From: Lewinellaceae bacterium
GTDB taxonomy: Bacteria; Bacteroidota; Bacteroidia; Chitinophagales; Saprospiraceae
Assembly (NCBI GenBank): GCA_020636005.1
Contig: JACJYR010000005.1
Span: 186,001-250,000 of the forward strand
DNA length: 64,000 nt
Direction: 5' to 3'
The position numbers were made by a program, and so were the translations under genes. The notes under the pieces are model-generated. The model saw only the letters and a list, made by a program, of their open reading frames with translations. It had not been told where the DNA came from and searched no databases. Shown here piece by piece: positions 43,464-52,759 of this stretch (position 1 is its first letter; each line of letters starts with the position of its first letter).

Positions 43464-44400
43464 GGAATTAGGGATATTAAAAACAGTTCCGGCAAGGCAA
43501 AGGTGGAATAATGAAGCAAGAGATTTCACACCGTGGCTTGCAAACAACATTGGCGAACTCAATAAAGCTATTGGAATAGAATTAGAAGTCGAAAATATTG
43601 AAGTTGCAGCTGGGCCATACTCCGCAGATATTTTGGCGAAAGATACTGGAACAGATAAATATGTTGTAATTGAAAACCAACTTGAAAAGACAAACCATGA
43701 TCATTTAGGCAAAGCTATAACCTACGCATCCGTATTGGATGCATCAACTATAATTTGGATAGCTACTGATTTTACGGAAGAGCATAAAAAAGCTTTGGAT
43801 TGGTTAAATGATCACACGTCTGAGGAAATATCAATTTTTGGGGTTCAAGTTGAGTTATGGCAAATAGATAACAGCAATCCAGCTTTAAAATTCAACATCA
43901 TTAGCAGGCCCAATCAAGCAGTTCGACAAGCTGCGAGGTCAAAAGCCACTGAGGATCTTACAGAAAGTAAAAAGTTTCAATTTGACTTTTGGAATAAATT
44001 CAAAGATAAGCTTGCACAGACAAAAAAAATCCCTTCCCTTCAGACGCCAAGGCCACAGTATTGGTTCGATGTATCTTTAGGAAAGGCTTATATCCACATT
44101 TCAAATACTTGTAATACTGACTTTAATATAGTTGGAATAAGGGTTTATATAGGTAATAAAATTGCTGACACTATGTTACCATATTTAGAAAGTAAAAAAG
44201 AAGAAATAGAAGCTGCAATTGGACAACCATTACAATGGAATCCAAACCCTGAAAATAGGGATAAAACAATTGCCTTATTTCATACAACCGATTTTAGCAA
44301 TCCCAATAAAGTTGAGGAAGCACTAAACTGGCTGGTATCTTATAATATTAAATTTAGGGAAGTATTTTCTAAACTTGTAGCAAAAGCACCAGCAACATAA
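43462..44400 (+). CDS. DUF4268 protein with PD-(D/E)XK-like N-terminal domain
   Basis: A 312-aa, notably AT-rich gene. Residues ~40-110 hold VAAGPYSADILAKD, then VVIENQLEKTNHDHLGKAITYA, the pattern of a restriction-endonuclease-like domain in which D and E/Q coordinate metal. Residues ~165-310 (FWNKFKDKL; YWFDVSLGKAYIHI; VRVYIGNK-like strands; WNPNPENRDKTIALFHTTDF) form the DUF4268 C-terminal domain. Such proteins occur singly in many bacteria and are thought to be nucleases of defence or mobile DNA, but no activity is established. The different base composition points to transfer. Nothing else of a defence locus is next to it. Confidence 0.85.
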   Translation: MELGILKTVPARQRWNNEARDFTPWLANNIGELNKAIGIELEVENIEVAAGPYSADILAKDTGTDKYVVIENQLEKTNHDHLGKAITYASVLDASTIIWIATDFTEEHKKALDWLNDHTSEEISIFGVQVELWQIDNSNPALKFNIISRPNQAVRQAARSKATEDLTESKKFQFDFWNKFKDKLAQTKKIPSLQTPRPQYWFDVSLGKAYIHISNTCNTDFNIVGIRVYIGNKIADTMLPYLESKKEEIEAAIGQPLQWNPNPENRDKTIALFHTTDFSNPNKVEEALNWLVSYNIKFREVFSKLVAKAPAT

Positions 44401-44430
44401 AAGTAATTAGAGAAGTCGATTTCTTTCAAT

Positions 44431-45945
44431 TCACGGCCTCCCCGCCACATTCATCCACCCCTGCACGGACTGCGCACCATCCGCCCAAAGCCGCACCAAA
44501 TACCAGCCAGCCGGCACCACAACATCGAATGATTTCTCAAAAGCGCCCGATGCAAAAGCAGTGCTTTCCAACAAAGTCTTACGCTGCCCCCGCTGGTTAA
44601 TCAGTTCCATTTTCACGGCAGCAGGTTTTTCCAAAATAAAAGATGTGGTGAGGTGCTCCCCGCCGGGATTTGGGAACAAATCAAAAGCCGCAATATTGGA
44701 TGGCGTTTCAAAATCATTGGAAACAGGATTGGCCTCGATGGCGCCGATGGAACGGGGGCTGTCGAAGCCCATTTCATAAAAGTCAAACTGCGGCTCGCTG
44801 ACCGGATAGCCTGTCCCTGCCGCCGGGCTGTTCATCGGTATCAGGAAGTCATCGTTCAACGGGTCGGAGAACATGGGGTCTTCGTTCAGGATGGCGTCCG
44901 CCTCGGCCACAGGGATGCTGGGGCCGGCCCACGAGAGGTCATCGGCATTGAACCAAAGATTATTGCTGAAGGTGAAGCTTTCCGGCCGGGTATTCGGGCC
45001 GACGTTGGTTTCGGTGGAAAGGTTGTTGCCGAGATAGACAATGTTGTTGCGAAAGGTATTGTCGCCACACTCCACGAAGCGGTTGGGGTCAACAGTTTCC
45101 TGTAATATGCGGATCACCCAGTTTTCGGGCTGAAAAATAGTATTGTTCACCACCTCCACGTTCACAGAACCAACAAAAGCAATGGCCGCCCATGAGCCGA
45201 CCATGATGTTCGAATACACCTGAATATCCGATGCCTCGAATGGCGCATCGATGGGCCGGAAAAACGAAAGCCCGGTGCTGCCACCAAGGTTGAGGGTACG
45301 CTGCCCACCATTCCTGAAAAAATTTCCCTCGATGCGGATGTACTGTGTACCGCCTTTCGCCTGGATACAGTTGGAGCCCATATTTTCAAAATAATTCCCT
45401 TTGAAAAGGCCGTGGTGGCATCCCACCATGTCCACGCCGCTGCCGCCGACCGCCCCATTTTGAAACGTGCAGTTGCGCACCTCGAAACTATCCAGGCCGG
45501 AAAGTTTCAACAGGTCGTTGTTGCCGCTGGCCGACATGTCCCGGAAGGTGCAGTTTTCATAAATGACATGGTGGGCGGGCGAGTCGTAGGAGCCGCCGTC
45601 GTCGGTGTTCACGCCATTGCCCGTTTGGTGCTGGAAAATGAGGCCGCTGATGAGCAGGTAAGCCGGGTCGCTGAACTGTATGGCGTTGTTGCCGCCTTCC
45701 AGGATAGCCTCCTCGCCGGGCGCATTCATGATGTAAATCCAGGCGTTGGCACTGCCCTGCAGATTGGCCACAAACTGCCCGCCGGCATGGGTACCCGCAT
45801 GGAAAAGTATGGTGTCGCCCGGCTGGGCAACGGCGGCAGCCTGTTCAAAATTTGCATAAGGAAAACCCTGGCCAATGTGGAGCGTTGAAGCGGTTGCAAC
45901 TGAAATGCTGAAGGAAAAGGAAAGGAACAAGGCAGATTTTCTCAT
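44431..45945 (-). CDS. Secreted right-handed beta-helix protein with T9SS sorting domain
   Basis: The ATG at 45945 gives a signal peptide (MRKSALFLSFSFSISVATA). The middle consists of repeats of the parallel beta-helix type (YLLISGLIFQHQTGNGVNT; VIYENCTFRDMSASGNNDLL; FEVRNCTFQNGAVGG; IRIEGNFFRNGGQRTLNLGG), often found in polysaccharide lyases and sugar-binding proteins. The C-terminal part FDLFPNPGGEHLTTSFILE to the end is a T9SS sorting domain. No catalytic residues can be assigned. The 504-aa protein is probably secreted or displayed to act on or bind a polysaccharide. Confidence 0.87.
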   Translation of the reverse strand: MRKSALFLSFSFSISVATASTLHIGQGFPYANFEQAAAVAQPGDTILFHAGTHAGGQFVANLQGSANAWIYIMNAPGEEAILEGGNNAIQFSDPAYLLISGLIFQHQTGNGVNTDDGGSYDSPAHHVIYENCTFRDMSASGNNDLLKLSGLDSFEVRNCTFQNGAVGGSGVDMVGCHHGLFKGNYFENMGSNCIQAKGGTQYIRIEGNFFRNGGQRTLNLGGSTGLSFFRPIDAPFEASDIQVYSNIMVGSWAAIAFVGSVNVEVVNNTIFQPENWVIRILQETVDPNRFVECGDNTFRNNIVYLGNNLSTETNVGPNTRPESFTFSNNLWFNADDLSWAGPSIPVAEADAILNEDPMFSDPLNDDFLIPMNSPAAGTGYPVSEPQFDFYEMGFDSPRSIGAIEANPVSNDFETPSNIAAFDLFPNPGGEHLTTSFILEKPAAVKMELINQRGQRKTLLESTAFASGAFEKSFDVVVPAGWYLVRLWADGAQSVQGWMNVAGRP

Positions 45946-45990
45946 TGGAATAGTATGTTTCCCTATCCATGTCCAATTGAACAAAAATGT

Positions 45991-46308
45991 TCACCCCTCA
46001 AATCCATAATCCCGCTCCACCCTGCAGATGCGGGTCTTGTAGGCAGCGTACCAAAGCGTCCGTCCCTTTTTTTGCGCCATCAAATGGTCTGCGTTGGCCT
46101 TCCAGTTTTTGATGGCTTCCAGGCTTTCCCAATAAGAAATGGTAATGCCGAGGCCGTCACGGACACTTTCATAGCCCAGAAATCCGGGCTGCTCGGCGGC
46201 GAGGTCAACCATGCGCTGGGCTGTTTCTTCATATTCTTCCTCAACTTTCGTACGGAGGTTGGAGAATATGACAGCGTAATACGGGGGCGGCGGTGTGTTG
46301 GCTATCAT
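45991..46308 (-). CDS. ABM (antibiotic biosynthesis monooxygenase) fold protein
   Basis: A 105-aa protein with the dimeric alpha/beta-barrel pattern: YYAVIFSNLRTK at the start, then EEEYEETAQRMVDLAAEQPGF, the conserved LGYESVRDG and the strand ITISYWESLEAIKNWKAN. The family includes small monooxygenases and haem-degrading proteins, but many members have unknown substrates. Downstream of its end is the beta-helix gene, 45 bp away on the same strand. No cofactor-binding residue can be named with certainty. Confidence 0.88.
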   Translation of the reverse strand: MIANTPPPPYYAVIFSNLRTKVEEEYEETAQRMVDLAAEQPGFLGYESVRDGLGITISYWESLEAIKNWKANADHLMAQKKGRTLWYAAYKTRICRVERDYGFEG

Positions 46309-46503
46309 ATTGGTTGTGTTTGTGTGTTTTGGTGTTTATGTGTTTTGGGGGCGCAAAGTTAATGCGGGGCTTTTTAGGTAGTCGCATTTGAAATCAATAA
46401 ATCGGTTTGGCTGTTTTGCAGTATTTATGGCGAGGCGACTACCATTATATTCAAATACCCGGTGCGAAAACCACTTAAGCACTCAAGCACCTAAACACCC
46501 CGC

Positions 46504-48555
46504 TCACTCCACCATGATTTCATCCAAAAACACCCAGCAGGGCTTACCGGCGGCGGGGTGCCAGGGCGGGTTTCTCAAATTGCTCAAAATTTTCACTTTG
46601 ATAAACCGGGCAGCCGTTGGCGCAAAAGGGACGGAAAAATTATTGGTTTCGACGGGCTTGGTGGCCGTGGCCGTTGGGTAGGCTTTCTTCGCCACTGGTT
46701 TGTAATTTTTTCCGTCAGCGGAAACCGAGATTTCAATCCCTTTGGGATAAAAAATCCAGGGCCCATCGGACTCCAAGGCACCGACCGTCACCCGTTCCAC
46801 CGTTTCCACCTTGCCCAAATCCAGCATGGCCAGCACATGCCGGCCCTGGTAGCCAAGCCAGGCACCGCTGCCAAAGTTGGTCGTACCTTTCACAAAATCC
46901 GTGAGGGTTTTGCCGCCCTTGCCCTTGTAGCGCTCGTCCGGCTGCGGCGTCAGTGCGATGTCGTTGATCTCAAAATTGGCCCTGGCAAAAAACCGCCTCA
47001 CTGGTTCGCTGCTCAACCAGCCTGGCTTTTGGGAGAACGCCCTTACCTCGGTAGAACGGTTGATCAGCAATGGCTTTTCATAAACCAGGGCATTGGAATC
47101 CGGCTCCGTGCCGTCCAGGGTATAACGTATGGTTGCGCCTTTGAAGGGCAACTCGAACGCAATGGACATGGTGTCCCGGAAAATGTCCTTTTCTGACGCA
47201 ATCGCCGGCGGCTTCAGCTTTGCATCCCCGAAAACGTCCTCGTCGGCACCCAACTCAATGTTCAGCTTGGGATGCTGCTGTTGCAGCTTTGAAATGGCCG
47301 CCTGGCCAATGTTCGTTTCCCAGAGAAACAGGTTTTTCAGACGGGGAAGGGATACCAGCACGGGCAACGATTTTTCTGAAATGCCCGTGCCATAGAGGTT
47401 CAGGTTTTCCAAAAAACTGAGTTGTTCCAAGTGTATTAGCCCATCGTCGGTAACCGCGGTATTTTGCAATAATATGGTCTGCAAATGCGGAAAACCAGCA
47501 ATCGTTTTGAGTGCTTCGTCACCGGCATCCGTCCTGCTGAGGTCGAGGCTGATAAGCTGATCGGCGACTGCTTTCAGCTTTTCTATGGCCTTCATGTCCA
47601 TTGGCCGTTGGCCGGCGAAAGAGGCTTCCAGCCAGGGCAAGCCTTGCGCCAATGGATATACTTTGATGCCTGCCTCCTGAAGTTTTCTCAGGCTGCTTGC
47701 AGTGGCCGGCTGAAAATTTAAGGCGAACACGCCTTCCTTCTTTTCAGGTGCCATGTATTTTACCAAAATGGCATGGATGCTTTCGGGCGTTTCCGTTTGC
47801 GCCACCGTTTTTTCAAAATCTGCACCCTGGCCAATCCACCATGCCAGCAGCTTGATTTCTTCTGTTGTAGGTTGCTTTTTGCCTTTCGGCGGCATGTGCT
47901 TTTTTTCTTCGTCGGGCAAATGAAGGCGCTGCAGCAGCAGGCTGTTGGCCGTGTCGCCCGCTATGAGCAACGGCCCCGTTTTGCCGCCTTTCAAGATGCC
48001 TTCCCTCCCGGTCAGCAGCAGTTCGCCTTTCAGCTTCGACTCGTTGTGGCAGCCCGTGCATTTTTCCTTCAAAATGGGCTGGATGAAATCTTTGAACACG
48101 ATGGCACTGTCCAGGTTGGAAATGGCGGGTGGTGCCTCCTCTGCCGTTTTTTCCCCAAACAAAAAACCGTTTCCATGTGTCAGTGTGCCACCAAAATGGC
48201 CTGCCGTGATCAACAGCAGCATCGTTGCCATGAAAACCGGAAAATACGCCCGACCCTTCCCTTCCTGTTTTTTTTGGTACAATAAAAACAGTACGACCGA
48301 CAGGAACGCCGTCCCAATCCCCAGCCATTGGTGCCAAATCAAAACCTCCTCTTCGTAACCGCCTTCCTGCGACAGGCACCAGCCTGAAATTGCCGCCACG
48401 ATGGCCGCCACCATGCCCCATTGCAGGGCAAAACCGATGGCCTTTTGGAAGCCTTCTTTTTTGGCCAGCTCCATCATAAAAGCCAATAGCAGGAAGCCGA
48501 TGGGCAGGTGCAGCACCAGTGGGTGGAAACGGCCTATTTGATGTATGAAATCCAT
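46504..48555 (-). CDS. Membrane protein with planctomycete-type cytochrome, LRR-like, chitobiase-like and discoidin-like domains
   Basis: Residues ~1-140 contain four helices (PLVLHLPIGFLLLAFMMELA; IGTAFLSVVLFLLY; VFMATMLLLITAGHFGGTL). Residues ~165-260 hold a cytochrome domain (CTGCHNESKLKG, MPPKGKKQP). Residues ~330-445 carry LRR-like repeats (LQTILLQNTAVTDDGLIHLE, LSFLENLNLYGTGISEKSLP). Residues ~465-530 resemble the chitobiase/hexosaminidase C-terminal module (IRYTLDGTEPDSNALVYEKP). The last ~130 residues follow an F5/8 type C pattern (GWIFYPKG-like GPWIFYPKGIEISVSADGKN). The whole is a mosaic typical of planctomycete-like proteins, probably binding a glycan and attached to the inner membrane; its chemistry is unknown. 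The last two modules are shared with the 48752 protein. Confidence 0.87.
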   Translation of the reverse strand: MDFIHQIGRFHPLVLHLPIGFLLLAFMMELAKKEGFQKAIGFALQWGMVAAIVAAISGWCLSQEGGYEEEVLIWHQWLGIGTAFLSVVLFLLYQKKQEGKGRAYFPVFMATMLLLITAGHFGGTLTHGNGFLFGEKTAEEAPPAISNLDSAIVFKDFIQPILKEKCTGCHNESKLKGELLLTGREGILKGGKTGPLLIAGDTANSLLLQRLHLPDEEKKHMPPKGKKQPTTEEIKLLAWWIGQGADFEKTVAQTETPESIHAILVKYMAPEKKEGVFALNFQPATASSLRKLQEAGIKVYPLAQGLPWLEASFAGQRPMDMKAIEKLKAVADQLISLDLSRTDAGDEALKTIAGFPHLQTILLQNTAVTDDGLIHLEQLSFLENLNLYGTGISEKSLPVLVSLPRLKNLFLWETNIGQAAISKLQQQHPKLNIELGADEDVFGDAKLKPPAIASEKDIFRDTMSIAFELPFKGATIRYTLDGTEPDSNALVYEKPLLINRSTEVRAFSQKPGWLSSEPVRRFFARANFEINDIALTPQPDERYKGKGGKTLTDFVKGTTNFGSGAWLGYQGRHVLAMLDLGKVETVERVTVGALESDGPWIFYPKGIEISVSADGKNYKPVAKKAYPTATATKPVETNNFSVPFAPTAARFIKVKILSNLRNPPWHPAAGKPCWVFLDEIMVE

Positions 48556-48625
48556 ATTGGTTAATGGTGGATGGTGAACGGTTTTTGTATGTCTTCTGAG
48601 TCATCCGAATTTTAGGGGGATTGAA

Positions 48626-48727
48626 ACACGGATTGAGCGGATTTTACAGATTTTCACGGATCAAAAACAACGCAAAACGTCAAGGTAAGCCATCCGTGAA
48701 AATCCGCCCAATCCGCTCAATCCGTGT
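48626..48727. repeat. Imperfect ~37-bp inverted repeat
   Basis: ACACGGATTGAGCGGATTTT...TTCACGGA (48626-48662) faces its near complement (48692-48727). It lies between two genes on the same strand and may act as a transcript-processing hairpin. Confidence 0.7.
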
Positions 48728-48751
48728 TCCAATCCCATCCTGTTCGATCAT

Positions 48752-49567
48752 TCACTCCGGCCATATTTCATCCACAAACAGCCAGGCAGGGGAACCGTTG
48801 CCTGGATGCCATGCGGGCAAAGAAGGCTGTTTTTTCAGAATTACTTTTAAAAACTTGCACTGCTGCGGGGCAAATGACAGTTGAACATATTCAAAACCAG
48901 CCTTGGCGTCCTGGCCAGGCGAGTCCATTTCTTTTTTGCCCAACAACTCAAAAGACTGCCCGTCCTGCGAATCATAAACTTCCATGCCCGCTGGCGGAAA
49001 AATCCATGCACCCAAATTGAGCAGCACACTGGCAGTCACTTTACTAATTTCGATGGCGTGTTCAAATTCCAAAATGGCCACCACGTCCTCGCCGGAAAAA
49101 CCCATCCAGGCTGGCTGATGGAAGTCAAGGCTTCCTTTTTTCCAGTCCACCAGGCCATCCGCACCGCTGCCGGGGTAGCTTTCGTGGGGCGGATTTTCCA
49201 GGGCAATTTTTTTCACCTTTTTGTCGGTGGGCATTTTGAAGAAACGGGCCGCTACCACCTCGCTTGGCTGGCAACATTCGTGGAAAGCCCTGGCCTTGAA
49301 GGTGCAGCTTTCCGTTACTAAAACAGGTTCTGCGTAGAGTTGGGAAGCCTGCGTCGGTTCGCTGCCATCCTGGGTGTAGCGCATTTCCATGCCGTCCACG
49401 CCCAACTCCAAGCTGGCCTTGGTTTTTCCTGTAAAAAATACTTGCCCCGTCGTCAGGATAGGGTTTGCCAACTGGAACAGGCCTTCCGGGGCATATTGCT
49501 GACCCGACTTTTGCGCTATCAGCAAGAAAGGGAGGATGAAAAGTGGGAGCATGAAAAGGGTTTTCAA
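48752..49567 (-). CDS. Secreted chitobiase-like/F5/8 type C domain protein
   Basis: Signal peptide MKTLFMLPLFILPFLLIAQ. Residues ~30-110 form a chitobiase/hexosaminidase C-terminal-like module (MEMRYTQDGSEPTQASQLYA, CTFKARAFHECCQPSEVV). Residues ~125-270 are a discoidin/F5-8 type C module (MGFSGEDVVAILEFEHAIEI, GAWIFPPAGMEVYDSQDGQS, LKVILKKQPSLPAWHPGNGS). It is the secreted counterpart of the C-terminal part of the 46504 membrane protein, with the same domain pair and end (FVDEIWPE against FLDEIMVE). It probably binds carbohydrate or a surface ligand. Same strand as the whole group 46504-55108. Confidence 0.85.
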   Translation of the reverse strand: MKTLFMLPLFILPFLLIAQKSGQQYAPEGLFQLANPILTTGQVFFTGKTKASLELGVDGMEMRYTQDGSEPTQASQLYAEPVLVTESCTFKARAFHECCQPSEVVAARFFKMPTDKKVKKIALENPPHESYPGSGADGLVDWKKGSLDFHQPAWMGFSGEDVVAILEFEHAIEISKVTASVLLNLGAWIFPPAGMEVYDSQDGQSFELLGKKEMDSPGQDAKAGFEYVQLSFAPQQCKFLKVILKKQPSLPAWHPGNGSPAWLFVDEIWPE

Positions 49568-49608
49568 TTGTTGTTCAATTATTGTGTCCGAACGCTAGAA
49601 GGGTTCGT

Positions 49609-50156
49609 GCCTCCGAAAATAAGTTATTAATAATACTGATTGAAAACGCAACACTTATTTATTCAAAACACATTGAAACATAGAACACATAGCCTGTAAA
49701 AAATTTTATTGCATAAAATTTTTTATTGCAAAAACTATGTGTCCTAATGAGCCTCTGTACTACATACTTCAGAAAGATTGTTTTTTAAGCAAACTTTTTC
49801 TTATAAAATACTGAAAGTCAAAACCTTAGAACATGTTTTGAAAACATCTATCATCTTGTAACCCCCCGTTTCAACGGGGGGCTTGCAATAGGCCCTGCCC
49901 ACATCTATCTTCTTTACAAAACATCCGCATCACAGTTGGATGTGATGTTTTGTAAAGATGTTGGATGGATGTATAGGTTGTGTTGCCCCCCTGTTGAAAC
50001 AGGGGGTTACAAGATGATAGATGCCCTTCCAGTTATAATTTGGTTGTGGCTTCGCCACTATAAGTTTCGAAAAAACATATTTGGTTGCTGCGTCAACATT
50101 TTATGTTTCAATAAAAACCGTTGCGTTCCTTTTATCAAAAACTTATTTTCGGAAGT
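49609..50156. repeat. Nested palindromic element with CCGAAAATAAGTT ends (copy 2)
   Basis: The ends (49609-49630, 50133-50156) carry the same TCCGAAAATAAGTT..T inverted repeat as 33844-34064. Inside, ACGCAAC with ATTGAAACATA pairs with TATGTTTCAAT and GTTGCGT; then CATCTATCATCTTGTAACC and CCCCGTTTCAACGGGG face their complements at 49983-50022; the centre holds TTTACAAAACATC and GATGTTTTGTAAA. Overall it is one 548-bp imperfect palindrome with no ORF, more AT-rich than its neighbours. Confidence 0.75.
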
Positions 50157-50184
50157 AGAAACCCTGCCAGCGTTGTTCGCCGGT

Positions 50185-51234
50185 TCATACCCGCACCAAT
50201 TTCACCGGGTATGTTTTCCCCGAATTCCACTGCGCCACGTAAAGGTTTTCGTCCTCGTCCACGCATACATCGTGCGGGTGTTTGAATATTTTTATGGCCT
50301 GTTGCATCCGCCTCAATTGGCCATTTTCATAAACAGGCTCAATGCCGCCGGGTGCCGACACAATTCGGTTGTTTTTATCCAAAATTGAAACGAACCCCGT
50401 TTCAGGCTGCCCGTCGCCCGACCAGATGGTGGCCGTGTAAATATGCTCCCCATGAATCACTGGCCGGCAAACATAAGCCCCCGGCAAATTGAATACCTCC
50501 AGCAATTTCCCATCCATCCTGAACCGCTTGAACTGGTTGCGCTTGCGGTCGGTGATGAGCAGGGTTTGGTTGCCTGCCTCCCGCCTGTCCACCACGATAC
50601 CGTGCGCATTGTCCAAAGAGGTATCGTCATCGCCCTTGCCCCCGAAAAAGTGGAGCAGTTCGCCTTTTGAATTGTAATGTAAAATAAACTGCTCCCCGTA
50701 CCCATCCGCCACAAAAATATCGCCGTTGGGTGCGATGGCAGTTTCTGTTGGTTTGTACTGGTCGGCCTTTTCGTATTGGCCTGTTTCTGCCGGATACGGC
50801 AGCACCAGCACCACCTTCCCGTCTATCGTCGTCTTGATCACTTCGTGGCGCTCATAATCGGTGATGTAAAGGAAATCCTCGCCATTTTCAACATGCAAAG
50901 TCAGGCCGTGGGCACCAGGGAAATCCGTGCCCCATACCTCCAGCAGTTGGCCGGACTTGTCGTAAATGATGACGTTGTTTTTCGTGTGGTTGGTCAGCAG
51001 GACGATGCGGCCCTGGGAGTCCTGCACCATTTCGTGGCAGTCATTGACGGGATAAAACTCGTGGTTGAGTGCCCCCCAGTTGAGGTCAATTTTGTACTGG
51101 AAATTGTTATGGCCCAAAATGATGTCCTTGTATTTTTCAAAATAACCGGACATGCCATTTCCACCAAAAGGAAACAGCACTGTGCCAGTCAATGCCGCCA
51201 AAGATTGTTCTATAAATTTTCGCCGTTCGCTCAT
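50185..51234 (-). CDS. NHL-type beta-propeller protein with twin-arginine-like leader
   Basis: The N-terminus (MSERRKFIEQSLAALTGTV) resembles a twin-arginine leader, though the hydrophobic part is short. The body is a six-bladed NHL/PAL-type propeller: CHEMVQDSQGRIVLLTNH, HGLTLHVENGEDFLYITDYE, TAIAPNGDIFVADGYGEQF, HGIVVDRREAGNQTLLITDR, and PHDVCVDEDENLYVAQWN at the end. Such proteins in planctomycete-like operons accompany DUF1501/DUF1553 pairs. It may bind or oxidise a small molecule, but no active-site set is recognised. It follows the DUF1501 gene by 62 bp on the same strand. Confidence 0.85.
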   Translation of the reverse strand: MSERRKFIEQSLAALTGTVLFPFGGNGMSGYFEKYKDIILGHNNFQYKIDLNWGALNHEFYPVNDCHEMVQDSQGRIVLLTNHTKNNVIIYDKSGQLLEVWGTDFPGAHGLTLHVENGEDFLYITDYERHEVIKTTIDGKVVLVLPYPAETGQYEKADQYKPTETAIAPNGDIFVADGYGEQFILHYNSKGELLHFFGGKGDDDTSLDNAHGIVVDRREAGNQTLLITDRKRNQFKRFRMDGKLLEVFNLPGAYVCRPVIHGEHIYTATIWSGDGQPETGFVSILDKNNRIVSAPGGIEPVYENGQLRRMQQAIKIFKHPHDVCVDEDENLYVAQWNSGKTYPVKLVRV

Positions 51235-51296
51235 TTTTAAGAAGTGAGATGTGAGATGTGAGGAGTGAGGCCGTCCGCCGTTCGTCGTCTGCCGAT

Positions 51297-52757
51297 TTAA
51301 GCAATAAGCTGTTGGACGACCTCCCCGCTCACATCGGTCAACCGGTAGCGGCGGCCCTGGTGCTTATATACCAGGCGGGTATGGTCAATGCCCATCAGGT
51401 GCAGGATGGTCGCATGAAAATCGTGGATATGCACGGGGTCTTTAGTGATGTTGTAACCAAACTCGTCCGTTTCACCAAAAACAAGCCCAGGCTTCACGCC
51501 GCCGCCCGCCATCCAGATGGAAAAGGCACGGGGGTGGTGGTCACGGCCATACACCTTGGCATCGAGCGGGCCCTGGCAGTAATTGGTGCGGCCAAACTCC
51601 CCGCCCCAAATCACCAGCGTATCTTCGAGCAGTCCCCTTTGTTTTAAATCAAGAATGAGTGCTGCGGAAGGTCGGTCAGTCTGCATGGCCTGTTGCCCCA
51701 TTTCGCCCATCAGGTTGGCGTGCTGGTCCCAGCCCTGGTGATAGAGTTGGATGAAGCGGACGCCCTGCTCGGCCAGCTTGCGGGCGAGCAGGCAATTGGC
51801 GGCAAAACTGCCCGGTGTCATCACATCGGAACCGTACATTTTCAGCACATGGTCTGGTTCATGGTCAATGTTCATGATATCCGGCACGGAGGTCTGCATC
51901 CGGTAGGCCATTTCGTACTGCTTGATGCGGGTCACGATTTCCGGGTCGCCGAATTCTTCGTAGGTCGCATGGTTCAGTTCGCCCAGGCGGTCAAGAAAGG
52001 CCCTGCGTTCCTGGCCATCCATGCCATCGGGGTCTTTGAGGTAAAGGACGGGGTCTTTGCCGCCCCGCAACAATACGCCCTGGTGCGCCGAGTCGAGGAA
52101 CCCGCTCGACCACAGGTGGGCGTACAATCCCTGCGCATTGCCGCCGCCCCTGCTCGTCAGCACGACGAAAGCCGGCAGGTTCTCATTCTCGCTGCCCAGG
52201 CCGTAGCTCATCCATGCGCCCATGCTGGGCCGCCCCGCCTGTTGGTGGCCAGTCTGGAAACAGGTGATGGCCGGGTCGTGGTTGATGGCCTCGGTGAACA
52301 TGCTGCGGACGAGGCAGATGTCATCCACAATTTGGCCCGTGCAGGGGAAAAAGTCGCTGATCCAGGTACCGTTTTGCCCATACTGCTTAAAATCTACTGC
52401 CGAACCAACAAGGGGAAAAGCGTTTTGCCCGCTGGTCATGGTGGTCAGGCGCTGGCCCATGCGGATGGATTCGGGCAGGTCTTTGCCGTGCATCTCCCGC
52501 AGGATGGGCTTGTAGTCGAACGACTCCAACTGCGACGGCGCCCCGCTCTGGAAAAGGTAAATGATCCGCTTTGCTTTTGGGGCAAAATGGGCCAAACCAG
52601 CGGGCAAACTCTCAGCAACATCTTCCTGGGTATTGCAGGAAAACAAACTGGGTGAAATGAGCGACCCAAGCGCCAGCGAGCCGATGCCCACGCTAAAGCG
52701 GGAGAAGAACGCCCGGCGGTTGATGTTTAGGCGGGATTCGAGTAATGGGTCTTGCAT
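51297..52757 (-). CDS. DUF1501 domain-containing protein (Tat-exported, alkaline-phosphatase-like fold)
   Basis: A 486-aa protein with a twin-arginine motif (NRRAFFSRF) and hydrophobic stretch. It follows the DUF1501 pattern: AKRIIYLFQSGAPSQLESFD, PAITCFQTGHQQAGRPSMGAW, RFIQLYHQGWDQHANLMGEM, LVIWGGEFGRTNYCQGPLDA, and DHHPRAFSIWMAGGGVKPG. The family has a sulfatase/alkaline-phosphatase-like core with metal ligands (H, D) but no proven substrate. It overlaps in transcription with the DUF1549/1553 gene: the two are separated by 2 bp. The pair is conserved across Planctomycetota, Verrucomicrobiota and Bacteroidota. Confidence 0.93.
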   Translation of the reverse strand: MQDPLLESRLNINRRAFFSRFSVGIGSLALGSLISPSLFSCNTQEDVAESLPAGLAHFAPKAKRIIYLFQSGAPSQLESFDYKPILREMHGKDLPESIRMGQRLTTMTSGQNAFPLVGSAVDFKQYGQNGTWISDFFPCTGQIVDDICLVRSMFTEAINHDPAITCFQTGHQQAGRPSMGAWMSYGLGSENENLPAFVVLTSRGGGNAQGLYAHLWSSGFLDSAHQGVLLRGGKDPVLYLKDPDGMDGQERRAFLDRLGELNHATYEEFGDPEIVTRIKQYEMAYRMQTSVPDIMNIDHEPDHVLKMYGSDVMTPGSFAANCLLARKLAEQGVRFIQLYHQGWDQHANLMGEMGQQAMQTDRPSAALILDLKQRGLLEDTLVIWGGEFGRTNYCQGPLDAKVYGRDHHPRAFSIWMAGGGVKPGLVFGETDEFGYNITKDPVHIHDFHATILHLMGIDHTRLVYKHQGRRYRLTDVSGEVVQQLIA

Positions 52758-52759
52758 GG

